Below the pieces are notes generated by a model that worked only from the letters and a program-made list of their open reading frames with translations, made no database searches and was not told where the DNA came from. The position numbers and the translations under genes are program-made. Below, in pieces: positions 34,101 to 45,800 of a DNA stretch of 64,000 bases; position 1 is the first letter of the stretch, and the number at the start of each line of letters is the position of its first letter. Source of the DNA: Mytilisepta virgata (taxonomy: Eukaryota > Mollusca > Bivalvia > Mytilida > Mytilidae); contig JAPWFG010000025.1 in NCBI GenBank assembly GCA_028015205.1, positions 1,860,001 to 1,924,000 of the forward strand, written 5' to 3'.

Positions 34101-35580
34101 GTGATATAAATAAGTAAAATAAGTTTTCTTCATATTTGATCTATTCTTAGCACATCATTAAATGTACATGCATTATGTCATTTTAAATCAAAAGGTAGTA
34201 ATTCATTTGAACCAGTGCAAAAATAAAAGCAAATTTCCTTGTGAAAATGTATGTTCGAAATTTTACAAAGATACACTTGGGGTTAATAACAAATTATCCA
34301 ATGTAGCTATTGGCTATTTAGCTGGGTCATAATACAAAAACATAGATTAAGACAAAAGAATAGAAATTTATCAGGATTCTTTCTTGCAAAAATGAAAAAG
34401 TATGTCGAACTATATCTGTGTATTGTTGTAAAATTAAATTTTTTCAATTAAGGAAAAACAGAAACTGTGTTTATAACTGTGTAAGTGTTGTTATTTGACT
34501 TATTTATATATTTGTTGAATTTATATTCATTTGCAAATTAAAATCAACTTATGTAACAATGCTCTCTAAGATCTGATGATTAGATAAATAAAGTAGTTGT
34601 ATTTGTATTAATCAAATGAAAATGAAAATTCAATCTTTTAATTTCATCTTTTAATAGCTTAATGATCAGCCAAGTATTGAAAATATACTAAATAATAAAA
34701 TCAGTAAAAGTATTGTATTTCACACTTTGTATTTTAAAACAATTAATTTTCAAAATAAAATAGAAACATTTTTGTATATTGCAGTAGACCAAGTTACCCA
34801 TGGAACAACCATAGTTATTAGAAGGTTGAATGGCTACAGATTGATTTTGAAAAAGATGTATGGCTGAAATATTTGGTGAAAATTAGGCCCTCGAAATGTT
34901 TGGGGTGTGATATTTTTATGTAAGATGAAGACCAGAATGAATCTTAATCTTTTGGCTTTGGTATATTTTAGCTAGGAAAAAAGTTCTTTTAATAAGGTAT
35001 ATTATCACTTCATTTGACGTTTACATGTATACATTGTTTGTTATAACTATGCAAATACAAAATATATATTGTTTCTGTATCATGGGAAGTTACCTCACAC
35101 CCCTTTTGTATAACAACATATAAAAGGTTGGACTTATTAACCAGTTGGAAAATTCCTTGAATTTATTATAAAATGAACTGACCAAAGTAAAATGAATTAA
35201 ATATTTAGATTAAAGAATTATTTAGACTATTTGAACAGTTCTAGTGTGTGTTAGTCAGTTAAAAAGTCCTGATGAGTTAATTCTTGCAAAATTGTAACAT
35301 ATTAATGTACACATTTTGTTAAAAAACAATTGCAAAATGTTTGAAGTAGTTATAAAGGTGAAAATGAAGTGGGTTATAAAGTTTAAGTTAAAACTGGCTA
35401 AATGAAATTGTAATAGCCCAGATGAATGAAACCTTTTAATATCTAATTATACAGCTCTTTTTGACTTGTCAGTTCGTTCCAGTAAAGCTTTTTAGCCAGC
35501 TATTTTGTTCTGTCCAGAAAAGAATCCCTCCAGGTACTCATGCTTAGGTTTTTGTCAGGAATCAATTCATTAAATGTACA
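31120..35580. other. Long AT-rich stretch without a recognisable gene
   Basis: Apart from the block at 33.06-33.29 kb and a short 'GAGGGGCGAAGCACCCCGCC' repeat-like piece at 32,670-32,740, only short frames are present. None shows protein-family features on either strand. Confidence 0.5.
33060..33290. repeat. GC-richer non-coding block, probably a repeat
   Basis: The block around GTCTCGATAAACGATGCTAG, CCGGTGTTAAGGAGAACAAC and GGGGCCGATCTCGCACCC stands out from AT-rich DNA and resembles a repeat common in bivalves. I see no coding frame and cannot classify it. Confidence 0.3.
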
Positions 35581-35584
35581 TTTA

Positions 35585-36540
35585 ACTGTGATGTTGACAA
35601 CAGTTTAAACATATTTTATTTGCAAAATAAGACGCAAGAAGGATGAGACAAAAGTTACACAAACTGATGAAGTCTTCTCCTACTATACAATAATATACAA
35701 TAGCATGATAAAATGTATAAATTACTGTAAATACTGTATACACAAAGACTGTAATTATGTATATAACAAAAGGAACAATTAAAAGAAAAGAGATGTGATG
35801 TATGGTGATATGTGTGGATTTCATAAGGATATAATCTAGATAATCAGGAATCGCTTTGATTTTTTTATGATATCAAAAACAAATTTGAAAACCATTGCAT
35901 TTTGTTCATCAGTAAGTAAATAACTACCCCTAGTTAAACGATTTAAATTAAAGCTACAGCAGGTAACCAGTGTAAGCTTCTGACTAAAGCATTATAAATA
36001 TTTCTTTTTAAAGGACATTTAAAAAAGAAATGATATGCATCTTCATATTTACTTCCACAGCGACAAGATGGGTCAGCAATGATTTTGACTTTGTAAAGAT
36101 CATAATTAAGAAATGAAACGGAGCATCTAACTTGTGTTAATATTATATTTAGTTTGCGGGGTCCATATGAAACGTGTCGAGGAACGGATTCAATATCTCT
36201 AAAACTGTTTTTTTAGTGCACTTTTAAATCTTGATATTGATTCGGCTTTGCGTAAATATAAATCAAGATTGTTCCATTCTTTAATAGTGGAGGGTATAAA
36301 AGATTCTCTAGTAGACAATTATCAAAAAAAGGAACAATAATATCATTACCATTCCTTAGGGGACATGTTGTAATAATTTGTAGGCAAGGAGGTATCAAAT
36401 TACTCAGATAATTTGGAGCATGATTATAATGTATGTTGTAAAACATTTGAAGTTTTCGTCTTTTCCTATGGTCCATTAAAGTTTCCCATCCAATATCTTT
36501 GTAGATTCGATTACTGTTTGTAATTATTGGTATGGCATTT
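35585..36540 (-). pseudogene. LINE ORF2 C-terminal remnant, minus strand
   Basis: The minus-strand frame (36,794 to 36,213) contains LINE text only from ~36,530 on: GWETLMDHRKRRKLQMFYNI, NHAPNYLSNLIPP and CPLRNGNDIIVPFF. A frameshift at ~36,220 is followed by RHVSYGPRKLNIILTQVRC and CRCGSKYEDAYHFFFKC, the terminal Cys-rich knuckle. The part of the frame above 36,540 is antisense to another LINE. Decayed, inactive. Confidence 0.72.
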
Positions 36541-37485
36541 ATAGATAAAACTCCTTTAGAAAAGGTTGATCTACATTTTTGTAAAAATACTTTGGGTACT
36601 AAAAGAAGCTCCCCAAACCTAGCTATAAGAGCAGAATTAGATAGAGAACCAATAGAAAAACACATTGCAGTCAAAACTATAAAATATCTTTCTCGGCTGC
36701 ATTTTGATGATTTAAATACTTTATTAAAAGATGCCTTTGAACTGAGTGAGACCTTAGACTCAGAGAATACATACATTTGGTATCCATGTGGCAAAAGCGT
36801 TTGTTTAGATACATGAATAGATTTAAAGGATCTGTAAACTCCTAATAAAAAGTGTCTTAATAAACTTCAAAGTTCGCTTAAAAAAGATTATGATATATAT
36901 TACCAAAAAATGAAAATACATAAAATAGAAAACCTTCAAGAATCTAGCAAACTATTTTTATAAAAAACAATAAAAAATTTTTTTAAAAAAACACCCTAAA
37001 TTTGAAATGCGTAGACTTATAACTAAATTTCGATAAGTGATAAACCGTATTGATAGAAGTGGGTAGATATAAAAAGTTCAAGAGAGAAGAACGTTTATGT
37101 TTAAAATGCCAAAAAATTGATGACGAATTTCACTTTTTCTTATATTGTGATCAAAATAAACACATTCGTGAGGAATTAATTTTTAAACATTATTCTACAT
37201 TGAATAAGAATTTCACTAAATTAACTGATATAGATAAATTAAAACTTATTCTTAATTCTTCAACACCATGTGATATTAAAATAGTTGCATCGTTTATAAA
37301 ACAGTCATTAGAACTGAGGAGAGAGGATACAGTATAATAAAATACAAAATAATTATGTTATTGTAATTGTAATTTTATTGTTGCAAGTACATTTTGTAAG
37401 TATTATTGTCCATATGTGTGTTCTGGTGTTTTGTGTGCTTTTATACCTTATTAGGGGTGTTTCTGCATAATAAAGATATTTAAAT
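36540..37485 (+). pseudogene. LINE ORF2 C-terminal remnant, plus strand
   Basis: The plus-strand frame 36,532-36,816 reads EKVDLHFCKNTLGTKRSSPN and LAIRAELDREPIEKHIAVK. After a damaged stretch, 37,050-37,337 reads EVGRYKKFKREERLCLKCQK and DDEFHFFLYC, the LINE tail knuckle, up to a stop. A 3' UTR follows, ending TTTCTGCATAATAAAGATATTT. It abuts the opposite-strand LINE at ~36,540. Confidence 0.72.
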
Positions 37486-37489
37486 TAAT

Positions 37490-39190
37490 AAGACCCTGAT
37501 TCACGAATATATATTTCGTAGTATTGTACTGAAAATATAAATGAAAAAAAACATCCAGGATACAATAAAAGGGGGTTGGTTGGATTTAAATCAAGTGTGC
37601 CATCAAGTGTGAGAGGCAGCCAGTCAGAAAACAATCTTCCCATGCATTAAGGAAACAGAAAAATTTTCCTCTTTTGATTGGAGGAAAAATGGGCTATATT
37701 CTAAATGTATTTACATAGTTGTTTGACAAAACCAGACACACCATATTTCGGGAAATCTGAAAGTGACATACAATATTTCTTTATTTTTTTATATTTAGTT
37801 CAACATGCTCTAGTTGAATGCAAAATATTATAAAATACGACATATATGATACAGCCCATTTAAAATCACACAAAAAATATTTTCCTAAATAAGTCACTGA
37901 AAGATAAAATGAATAAAAGTCGTGTTATACAATAATTATTAAAAATAAAACAAGATATACTGTGATCCATTGCTCAGTAGTGATACCCCCCCCCCCCCCG
38001 CCTTTCAATAAGGACGAAAAATAAACGCAGTCGTCAAGCCTGAAGTTTATGGCGCACGATATGGCGTACCTACATGGATAGAAGGCGTGTGACAAAATAT
38101 CAAACGGCTGTGATGAGTAATTGCAGAGAAAAGTGTAACGAAAATGTTGCTACGGACAGACGGACGGACGGAAACACAAAGGTAAAACAGCGTTGGGCGG
38201 GGATATAATAATTCTAATATGTTTAAGTAGCAAACAGAAATTTCCACAATAAATCTTAAAACTGCTATCGCACAGTCTTATGATGAACATAGTAAAAACA
38301 CAGAGACTATGAGTTAGGAAAATAATTAACCACATGCTTCTTCAAAATGTCCCAGATATTAAAACAACAATGAAATAGCAATTTGACCTCGGAAATTAAC
38401 GGAAAAATCGGAAGCGCGATATATCTAACTTATTTGTATTGACGCCGAATACAAACAACGGAAAGTTTTTCAACTTGAGACAGACCAATCGGAACATACT
38501 CGTTACCGTAAAAATGACTTAAAATATGTGAATAAATATATTCCCAGAATGAAATAAACTATTATCATTTACTATATGAACTCTTTAGAATGGCTTTGCT
38601 GTGACAAACACGCTTTTGTGAGTTAAGTCCAGTGAACCTTTCGACCTTTCACATTCGATACCAACAATTACAGCTGTAGTTGTTTATCACAATTAAACAT
38701 AAAAGACACATTTTGAACAATTAAACGTCTATAGGGCAGCTATCATATCGTCAGATTTCTTAACATTGGACATATAATTATAGTATATTAAACAATGTTG
38801 AAATTCGAATGCTTAAAATCTACGAGTGAACAAATAACACATTAATTCACGAATGTGCTGGTGAATAAGTGAATTATTGTTGTTCTGTCACCAGTTTTCA
38901 TCGTTCTTAGTTTTGGCTTTCAACATTTAAGGCCTTTTGATTATAACTGTTGAGTCGTTCATCGATAAAAGGTTCAAATATTATTGTGCATAAGAAAATG
39001 GTATCATGAAATATCGAAGAGATTCTACATCAAGTTAGAAAATTCGCAGACTTTAATTAGTTTGTAGTATCTCTCACTTTTGTGATGTCGGGTTATCTCC
39101 TTTAGGACGATAATAATGTTGATTAAACTGTGTGTCGATCACTGCTATGCCTATAATAATTGAGATTGGACATTAACCAATAATATTTTG
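37490..39190. other. Gene-poor stretch downstream of P450 copy B
   Basis: AT-rich DNA with a C-run at 37,986-38,000 and no supported gene. The short frames on either strand lack features. Confidence 0.45.
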
Positions 39191-39195
39191 ATGTT

Positions 39196-39411
39196 AAGGG
39201 AGTAACCATTAGATTTTTATGGGGGGAAGGGTGGGGGCATGGAACTAATCTTAAGTCCTGCCATTTTTTTTCGAGCAAAATTTCGAGACTGCCTTTTTTT
39301 CTGGGGATTTTTGGTCCTGCCTTTTTTTGTCACCAAATTTTGCATCCTACATTTCTTCAAATTTCTTCCATCCCCCCCCCCCCCGATAAAAATCAAATGG
39401 TTGCTCCCTAA
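39196..39411. mobile_element. GGGAGCAACCATTTG MITE just downstream of P450 copy B
   Basis: It has ends AGGGAGTAACCATTAGATTTTTATGGGG and CCCC...GATAAAAATCAAATGGTTGCTCCCT with TCCTGCCTTTTTT units between. It begins ~75 bp after the P450 stop codon, so it may supply 3' UTR sequence. Confidence 0.78.
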
Positions 39412-39485
39412 GTAAGGAAGGATTAAAAATATGCAATATATAACAAAAAGTTTTAAAAATGTTGCAGTTGTGAATTGTTATTCTG

Positions 39486-39829
39486 TCACTTTCTATCTCG
39501 TGCTATTATTTTGAACGGTGCTGGTTGAATCGTTCCTGACCCACGGAGTTCCATTTCCTTATTTGTTCCTTCAGCAAGTGTAATTTCAAATCGCTGCATT
39601 ATTGAAGCGAACATTAAATGAAGCTCTGGTTTTGCTACAGTTTCTCCCAAACACACACGGCGTCCTGCTGAAAAAGGTAACCAGCTTTCAGGTTTCATTG
39701 CAAGCTTTCCATCGTCATTTAGGAATCTTGTTGGGTCGAACTTTTCAGGATCTTTCCAGTGTTTTGGGTCACGGTGTAATGCCCAGTGGTTGATAAGAAC
39801 CATTGTATCTTTTGGAACATCATATTTAC
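39486..39829 (-). CDS. P450 copy B exon 10: haem-binding loop and stop
   Basis: It encodes residues 386-499. In order it holds NHWALHRDP (L-helix approach), FDPTRF (PERF region), LPFSAGRRVCLGE with haem ligand C445, and the C-terminal beta strands ending in RDRK and a stop at 39,486-39,488. A MITE begins about 75 bp beyond the stop, so it probably forms part of the 3' UTR or terminates close to it. Confidence 0.93.
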
Positions 39830-42800
39830 CTGGATGAGATTATATGTTATAGAACTAAAATAACAATAACTGTTTTGATTCTTGGAAATAATAATCAAAT
39901 TATTATTATATTCTCACCTCATTAATCCGGTGGCCGAGTGGTCAAGGTAGTTCGCCATGACTACTAATGATCACTAGCCTGTCAACAATGGGATTGTGAG
40001 TTCGAATCCCACCTGTGGCGGGTATTGCCAATTATCCTACCGAAGGTGAGTGGTTCTCTCCGGGTACTACGGCGTCCTCCATCAATAAAAACTGGTCGCC
40101 GCGAAATAGCCAAATGTGCTGAAAACGGCGTAAAACCCCAACTAAACATTCATTAATCCAAGTGATTCAATATATGGCCTAAATTGGGCAGTTAAAAACC
40201 AGATATAGAACATTTTGTATGAAACTTTGATTTAATGAAATTGCTTAGTACGTCCACTGCAAAAAATTTTTTATACAGTGTTGACATCATTTTGTAAATG
40301 TTTGACGGATTTGTTTTATAATTGGAATACGTTGTTTCGGAGAGGATGAGAGTGGTGTTGATCGAACGGGTCTGATCGATATTTTGTCACACCATCCCTA
40401 TGAATGAAATATATAGACTTGTCGTCTGATACTACTTTAAAACTCACCTACGGTGGTATCACAGACTGTTGAATGTGGAAGTCCCATAGGAGCAGGTGGT
40501 CCCAGTCTCATCACTTCATGGAGTGTACCTTCTGTGTAGGAAAGACTCTCGCGGTCCTTTATTCCAGGAAATCTTTCTGGACCTTTTAGAAGACAGAAAA
40601 TTGAAAAGAAACACTTTACTGTAAATATATCTGGTTGAGGACGTTCTAGCAAAAATTCTCTATTTTGACAAATTGTAATTGCCTCTGAAAGAGTTGTTAT
40701 ATAGTCTTTTTGTCATGCAATTAAATATAAGGTTTTAAGAAAGACAAAAGCTTTGCTTATAACAGCTATTTAGAGATATCCCTCAATGGAAAACATACGC
40801 TTTGATTTGTATATTTTTAAAAAAGTCAAGTTTCCGCTCCTTTTAAAAAACTATATATTTTCACATCTTTTACTATATCTGAAATGATTATCCTTGCCAA
40901 TTGGTAAAATATAAGAACAAAAGTAAATGAGCGGAAACCTAACGGTCTGTGGACGTCGACCATGACAAAAGGCTCATATCATAACTCTTCAGCAAATATT
41001 TGCTGTCTTATGAGCAACCATTTGATTTTTAAAAGGCAGGACCTGGATTTTGGCTTCAGGCGTAAAAAATGCAGGACCTGTGTCTGGTTTAAATAAAAAA
41101 AGAGAGGCAAAATCCAGGACCATAATTTCGACGAAAAAAATAGAAAGGATCATACATTTTATCCGACCCCCCCCCCCCCCCCTTTTCCCTTCCCCCCATT
41201 TAACATAAGTTTGAAATGGAATATGTGTAGCTTTAAGGAGATGGATTCCTTTTTTCCAGATTTAATGCTGCTCATTCTGAATATGCAAAAATGCAAAAAG
41301 TTAATTTTATTGCAAAAATATTGACAATGTGTAAAGATTTACAGAATTTAACTTCATGTCTAGATACCATTTTATCGAGAAAAAAGACATACATCCCTTT
41401 TCACCTTCTCGCAACCCCTCATGAAAGAATATTTTACGATTTTAATTCTTTAAATATGACCGGTTTTTCCGAACATTAAAATAACACTTTACCCACAACT
41501 CGATCTATTTCCTCGTGAACTTTTTTCTGGATGTCTGGTAAACTGGCCATATAACGAACAGCAAAATATAATGTTATCCTGGATGTATCAATTCCGGCTA
41601 AAAATAAGAACAGAGAATGACATCACGGAATACTAGGGAAATTATAAAATACGAATTTTATATATTGCAATGTTTATCCGGTCGAAATTTTTGCATTTAA
41701 AAAAAAAACAAACAAAAAAAAACCACGTTTATATATATAAATTTACATATTACAAATAATACTTATACATTTCTTTGTACTCGATGTAAATGTCGCACGA
41801 GAGTTCTCGAATACCGGCTCATGGAACGTGTATTAAATAACAGTACTTCGCCACTTGTTAGATACGAATATATGTTGGCTTCATCAATAAAAGTTCATAT
41901 ATTCGGAGCATTTTAGTTCATTTGTACATTAGATGAGTAAACCTTATTTCACAACTATAATTTTGTTTTTATTTTGCAAGTACAATTTAATGAACAACAA
42001 AATGGATACCAGGAAAGGTCAACAATGACATATCAATCAAACAACGTCATTCAACAGACATAACTCCGGACAAAAAATAACAGAACATGTTTATACGAGA
42101 ACAAAACACACATAAACACAAGGGAGTTTACTTGCTTACCACCAAAAATGTCAAAGACAGTTTGTGTCAGATGAGTTTTAGTTAAATGTTGCAAAGCCTC
42201 TATGTCATCCTCTTGCTCAGCTTCCTGTCTGGCGAGGATTAATGAATCTGTGAAATCTCTGATGTTATCTAATAAAAAATGTTTTCTAAATTTCATTTCT
42301 TCTCTTCTGATAAGGAGAAAAGTTGTGTCTATTATTCTTTTAAATTCTTTTTTATTTGTTTATTTTGTCTAGTACTTCTTTACTAACAACATACTCAGTA
42401 ATATACCTAGCCTATGGTGTGTACATTTCACAATTGATTCGTTACTACTGTGTATATGATACATGTATATTCCACTCCTAAGACTCGGTTAAGTTCAGTT
42501 TTTGTTAATTTCATCACTAGAAACTTTTAAGATCGTCATCAGGAATTGATTGACCTATACTAAGTTTTATCTTACATATGAGATTAGATATCGTCAGTTA
42601 GGTTTTACATCCTTCTGGTACACGGCACGCGATTTTACTCACTGGCAATGTGACTTGGGTACCGTTAACGGAGCAGGACATGTTTATTCTTCCGTAGCAC
42701 CTGATTTCATTCCGGGTTTTTTTTGTGGTAGTTCATATTGCTAGTGCTAAAGTTTTTGTGCTGTCTTTTCTATTTAGATTATATTTTTCTTTTAGTTTTA

Positions 42801-45800
42801 TATTTATATATATATATCTGTGTGGCAATTGTTTGTTCTGTTCCAATCTCATTAGTTTGTCTTCCCTTTGGATTTGATCTTACGGTTTTTTCACTCCGAT
42901 ATCCTTTTATGGACATTTTCTTATGTTTTGTAATTTAGAATTAAGGACAAAGCAACATTTGGGTTATAATGGATAAGAAAAGATAAAACTAAACCAGAGG
43001 CTCCTAGGAGCCTGTATCGCTCACCTGGTTTACAAATAGCCCAAAGAATCTCATTTAAAGACTAGCTTGTCTATTTTGCCCTTTGAAGGTGAAATTATAA
43101 ATCTTTGTAGAAGACCTCAAACACATCATTTGTACCAATTAATAAAGCTTTGGATTTGTTCAAGTTGGAAACAAAAATTGCCAATGACAATGTTTTAGCA
43201 ATATCAAGAACATTTGAGTACACTTTGTGGATGACTTCACAACAATCATTTGCACTTATAGTTTCAGGACAGAAGATTTTTAAAGTTTCAGTTAATCAAT
43301 AACAAGAATTGCCCATGGCAGCTATGATTTTTGCCGGATCAAGTCAAAAACAGGTCTCGTGGTAGAAGATCTAAAAAAAATCCCTTGTATCAAGTTACAA
43401 ATCATTTGCGCTAGTCTTGTAGTTTCATAGGAGATGATATTTTAAATTTCAGCCAAAAGAAAAAAAGAATTGTCCATGGCAGCCACGTTTTTTGCCGGAT
43501 CAAGTTGAATTTAGGAATCTTTGTAGAATACCTCACAAACATCATTTGTATCAACATACAAATCAATTGCACTTGTAGTTTCTTCAGAGATGATTTTTAA
43601 AATTTCAGCCAATTAGAAACAAGAATTGCCCATGGCAGCCATGTTTTTTGATGGATCAAGTTGAAAGGAGGAATCTTTGTAGAAGACATCACAAACATCA
43701 TTTGTATCAACTTACAAATCATTTGCACTTGTAGTTTCAGAGGAGATTATTTTTTAAATTTAAGCCAATCAGAAACAAGAATTGCCCATGGCAGCAATGT
43801 TTTTCGCCCGATCAATACGAAATGAGGAATTGTTTGTACAGGACCTCACAAACATCATTTGTATTAACTTACAAATCATTTGTACTTGTAATTCCAGAGG
43901 AGATCATTGTTTAAGTTTAAGCCAATCAGAAACGAGAATTGCCCATGGCGGCCATGTTTTTCGTCCAATCAAAATGAAATGAGGATTTTTCATAGAGGAC
44001 CTTTAGTGCATGATTCCTACAAAGTTTGGTTCCAATTGCCCCAGTAGTTTCAGAGGAGATGATCAAAATCTGAAATGTTAACGACGACGACGACGGACGC
44101 AAAGTCATGGCAATAGCTGACACGGCTTTGCCAGGTGAGCTAAAAAGAGAGAAAACACATCTAAATTAACAATGAAACAATATAAATAAATATAATATTA
44201 ATAAAATAAAGTGATACAACAATATGTAGCTGTAATATGAATGTTACCGTAAATAGAACAGAAAATCATTGTATTTGAGTGAAAATAATGACACTTGGTT
44301 TTTATGCTGACATATTCTAGTGAAGTCGCTCGTTCAGATACTTATCTTTTCTGCACGCGTTTTTATAATGATTATTATCCGCCTTATTCTCCTTTTTTAA
44401 GTTGTGAACTTGCACTACCGTTTTCTCAGAGATTCTGCTTTAATAAACTTCATGTGTAGGGAAGGGCTACATGAACGTGCACTTGTCCTTAGAAGTTTCA
44501 AAGAAATGGCCCAAAGATATTCAAAAACATTAATTAACCCGTATCCATAAAAAATCAAATTAAGGTTAGGCGCCTGAGTATGCAGTTTGCTCTTTGAATC
44601 TACTAGATGGCTGTCGTTGCAAACATTTATTCAATCAACACTTGTCTTTATCATGTTTATGTAAGGGGTAAACCTCATATTTTGAGTTGCACCTGATTTG
44701 ATATGTGGTATAGCGTCAAGCACGGATTTGGACAACTTAAGTTTGAATATACTGTCAGATTATATTATATAAAGTGTCCTTGATATATAATTATATATAT
44801 TTATCAATGGCAAAGTACAGGCAGTGATTCGAACAAGAAAATTAAAAATAGAGAAAGAAAAAGAGTTACTATAATAGTTATAGCAGAAGTTGAAATTTTT
44901 TGTGAAAGATGATAAAAAAACATGAAATTTTACTAATGTTCAACTGAACAAACCGATATATGAGCCTTATTTTTTTCTGCATAAAATTTAATTAATTCTG
45001 TTAATAATAATCAAAAAAAAAGATTTTCCGGCTATTTTTCTCACAATTTGATTTACCACTTCACTTACTAAAAATTCTATCACAAAAATTAAGAACATAT
45101 ATTTTCAGGTTTCAAAGCTTGTTCAGTTTATGTTTTTGTACTTTATTATTAAACGTGATATCATTCTAATATAGTATTACTTTTTTCGGTTGGCTATGTC
45201 TTTTTTCCAAAATCACTATACTATTTGATCTCCGAGTTATTATTTTTTTTCACAAACTTGCCTTGTCTCAGGATTGTGATCGTATGTAGTCTTTGCCCTC
45301 GAAATATTAAGATGCATTTGTTTTTTTTTATATCTATCTTTATTTAGAAAGTGAGTCGTAAAATCGGAGATATTGTTTTTAAAAAGCTATTTGCTAAATA
45401 AAAAATACCTTGGTCAAATGTATCTTCGTGCTCTTTATATTTCTTTTTAATAATATCAATTAGTTCATCAAACATCCCCATTATTCTTGTATATTTCTTT
45501 GTTGGCCATATCTTAATCAGAAAGGGAAACACATCTTCTATAAAACCATTTCCAAACTGTTCTGTAGCATCTTTATCAATTTTCATAAATCGTAAAAATT
45601 CAGGGTCGTCAATTTCACAGCTGAGAAAAAAATGCAAAGATCAATCTTTGAATAATTTTAATTTAGGTACCTGTTCACAGATTTTTGGAAAGTCTTATTT
45701 AAAACATCTTACAAAGAATTTTTTTTTCAAATAGAGAAATTAATCTTTTAGGAATGGTAACTTGAAGGTAGTGATAAAGAATCAAGGATGTTTCTCTCGA

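Noticed and set aside
36541..36794. N-terminal part of the 193-codon minus-strand frame
   Set aside because: It is antisense to the plus-strand LINE remnant; only the part below ~36,540 reads as LINE protein.
39929..40012. A tRNA gene (A and B boxes, serine-like layout)
   Set aside because: The acceptor stem does not close, a SINE core follows directly and a 9-bp target duplication encloses 222 bp. It is the head of a SINE.
42269..42296. MKFRKHFLL as part of P450 exon 7 (also MKFRKLYLL at 3,151-3,178)
   Set aside because: Including it inserts residues absent from the family, and the acceptor right before DNIRD gives a smooth join with exon 6.
43291..43925. CRISPR-like regular repeats
   Set aside because: The ~156-bp units repeat in full with no unique spacers, in an intron of a eukaryotic gene; this is a core-repeat element.
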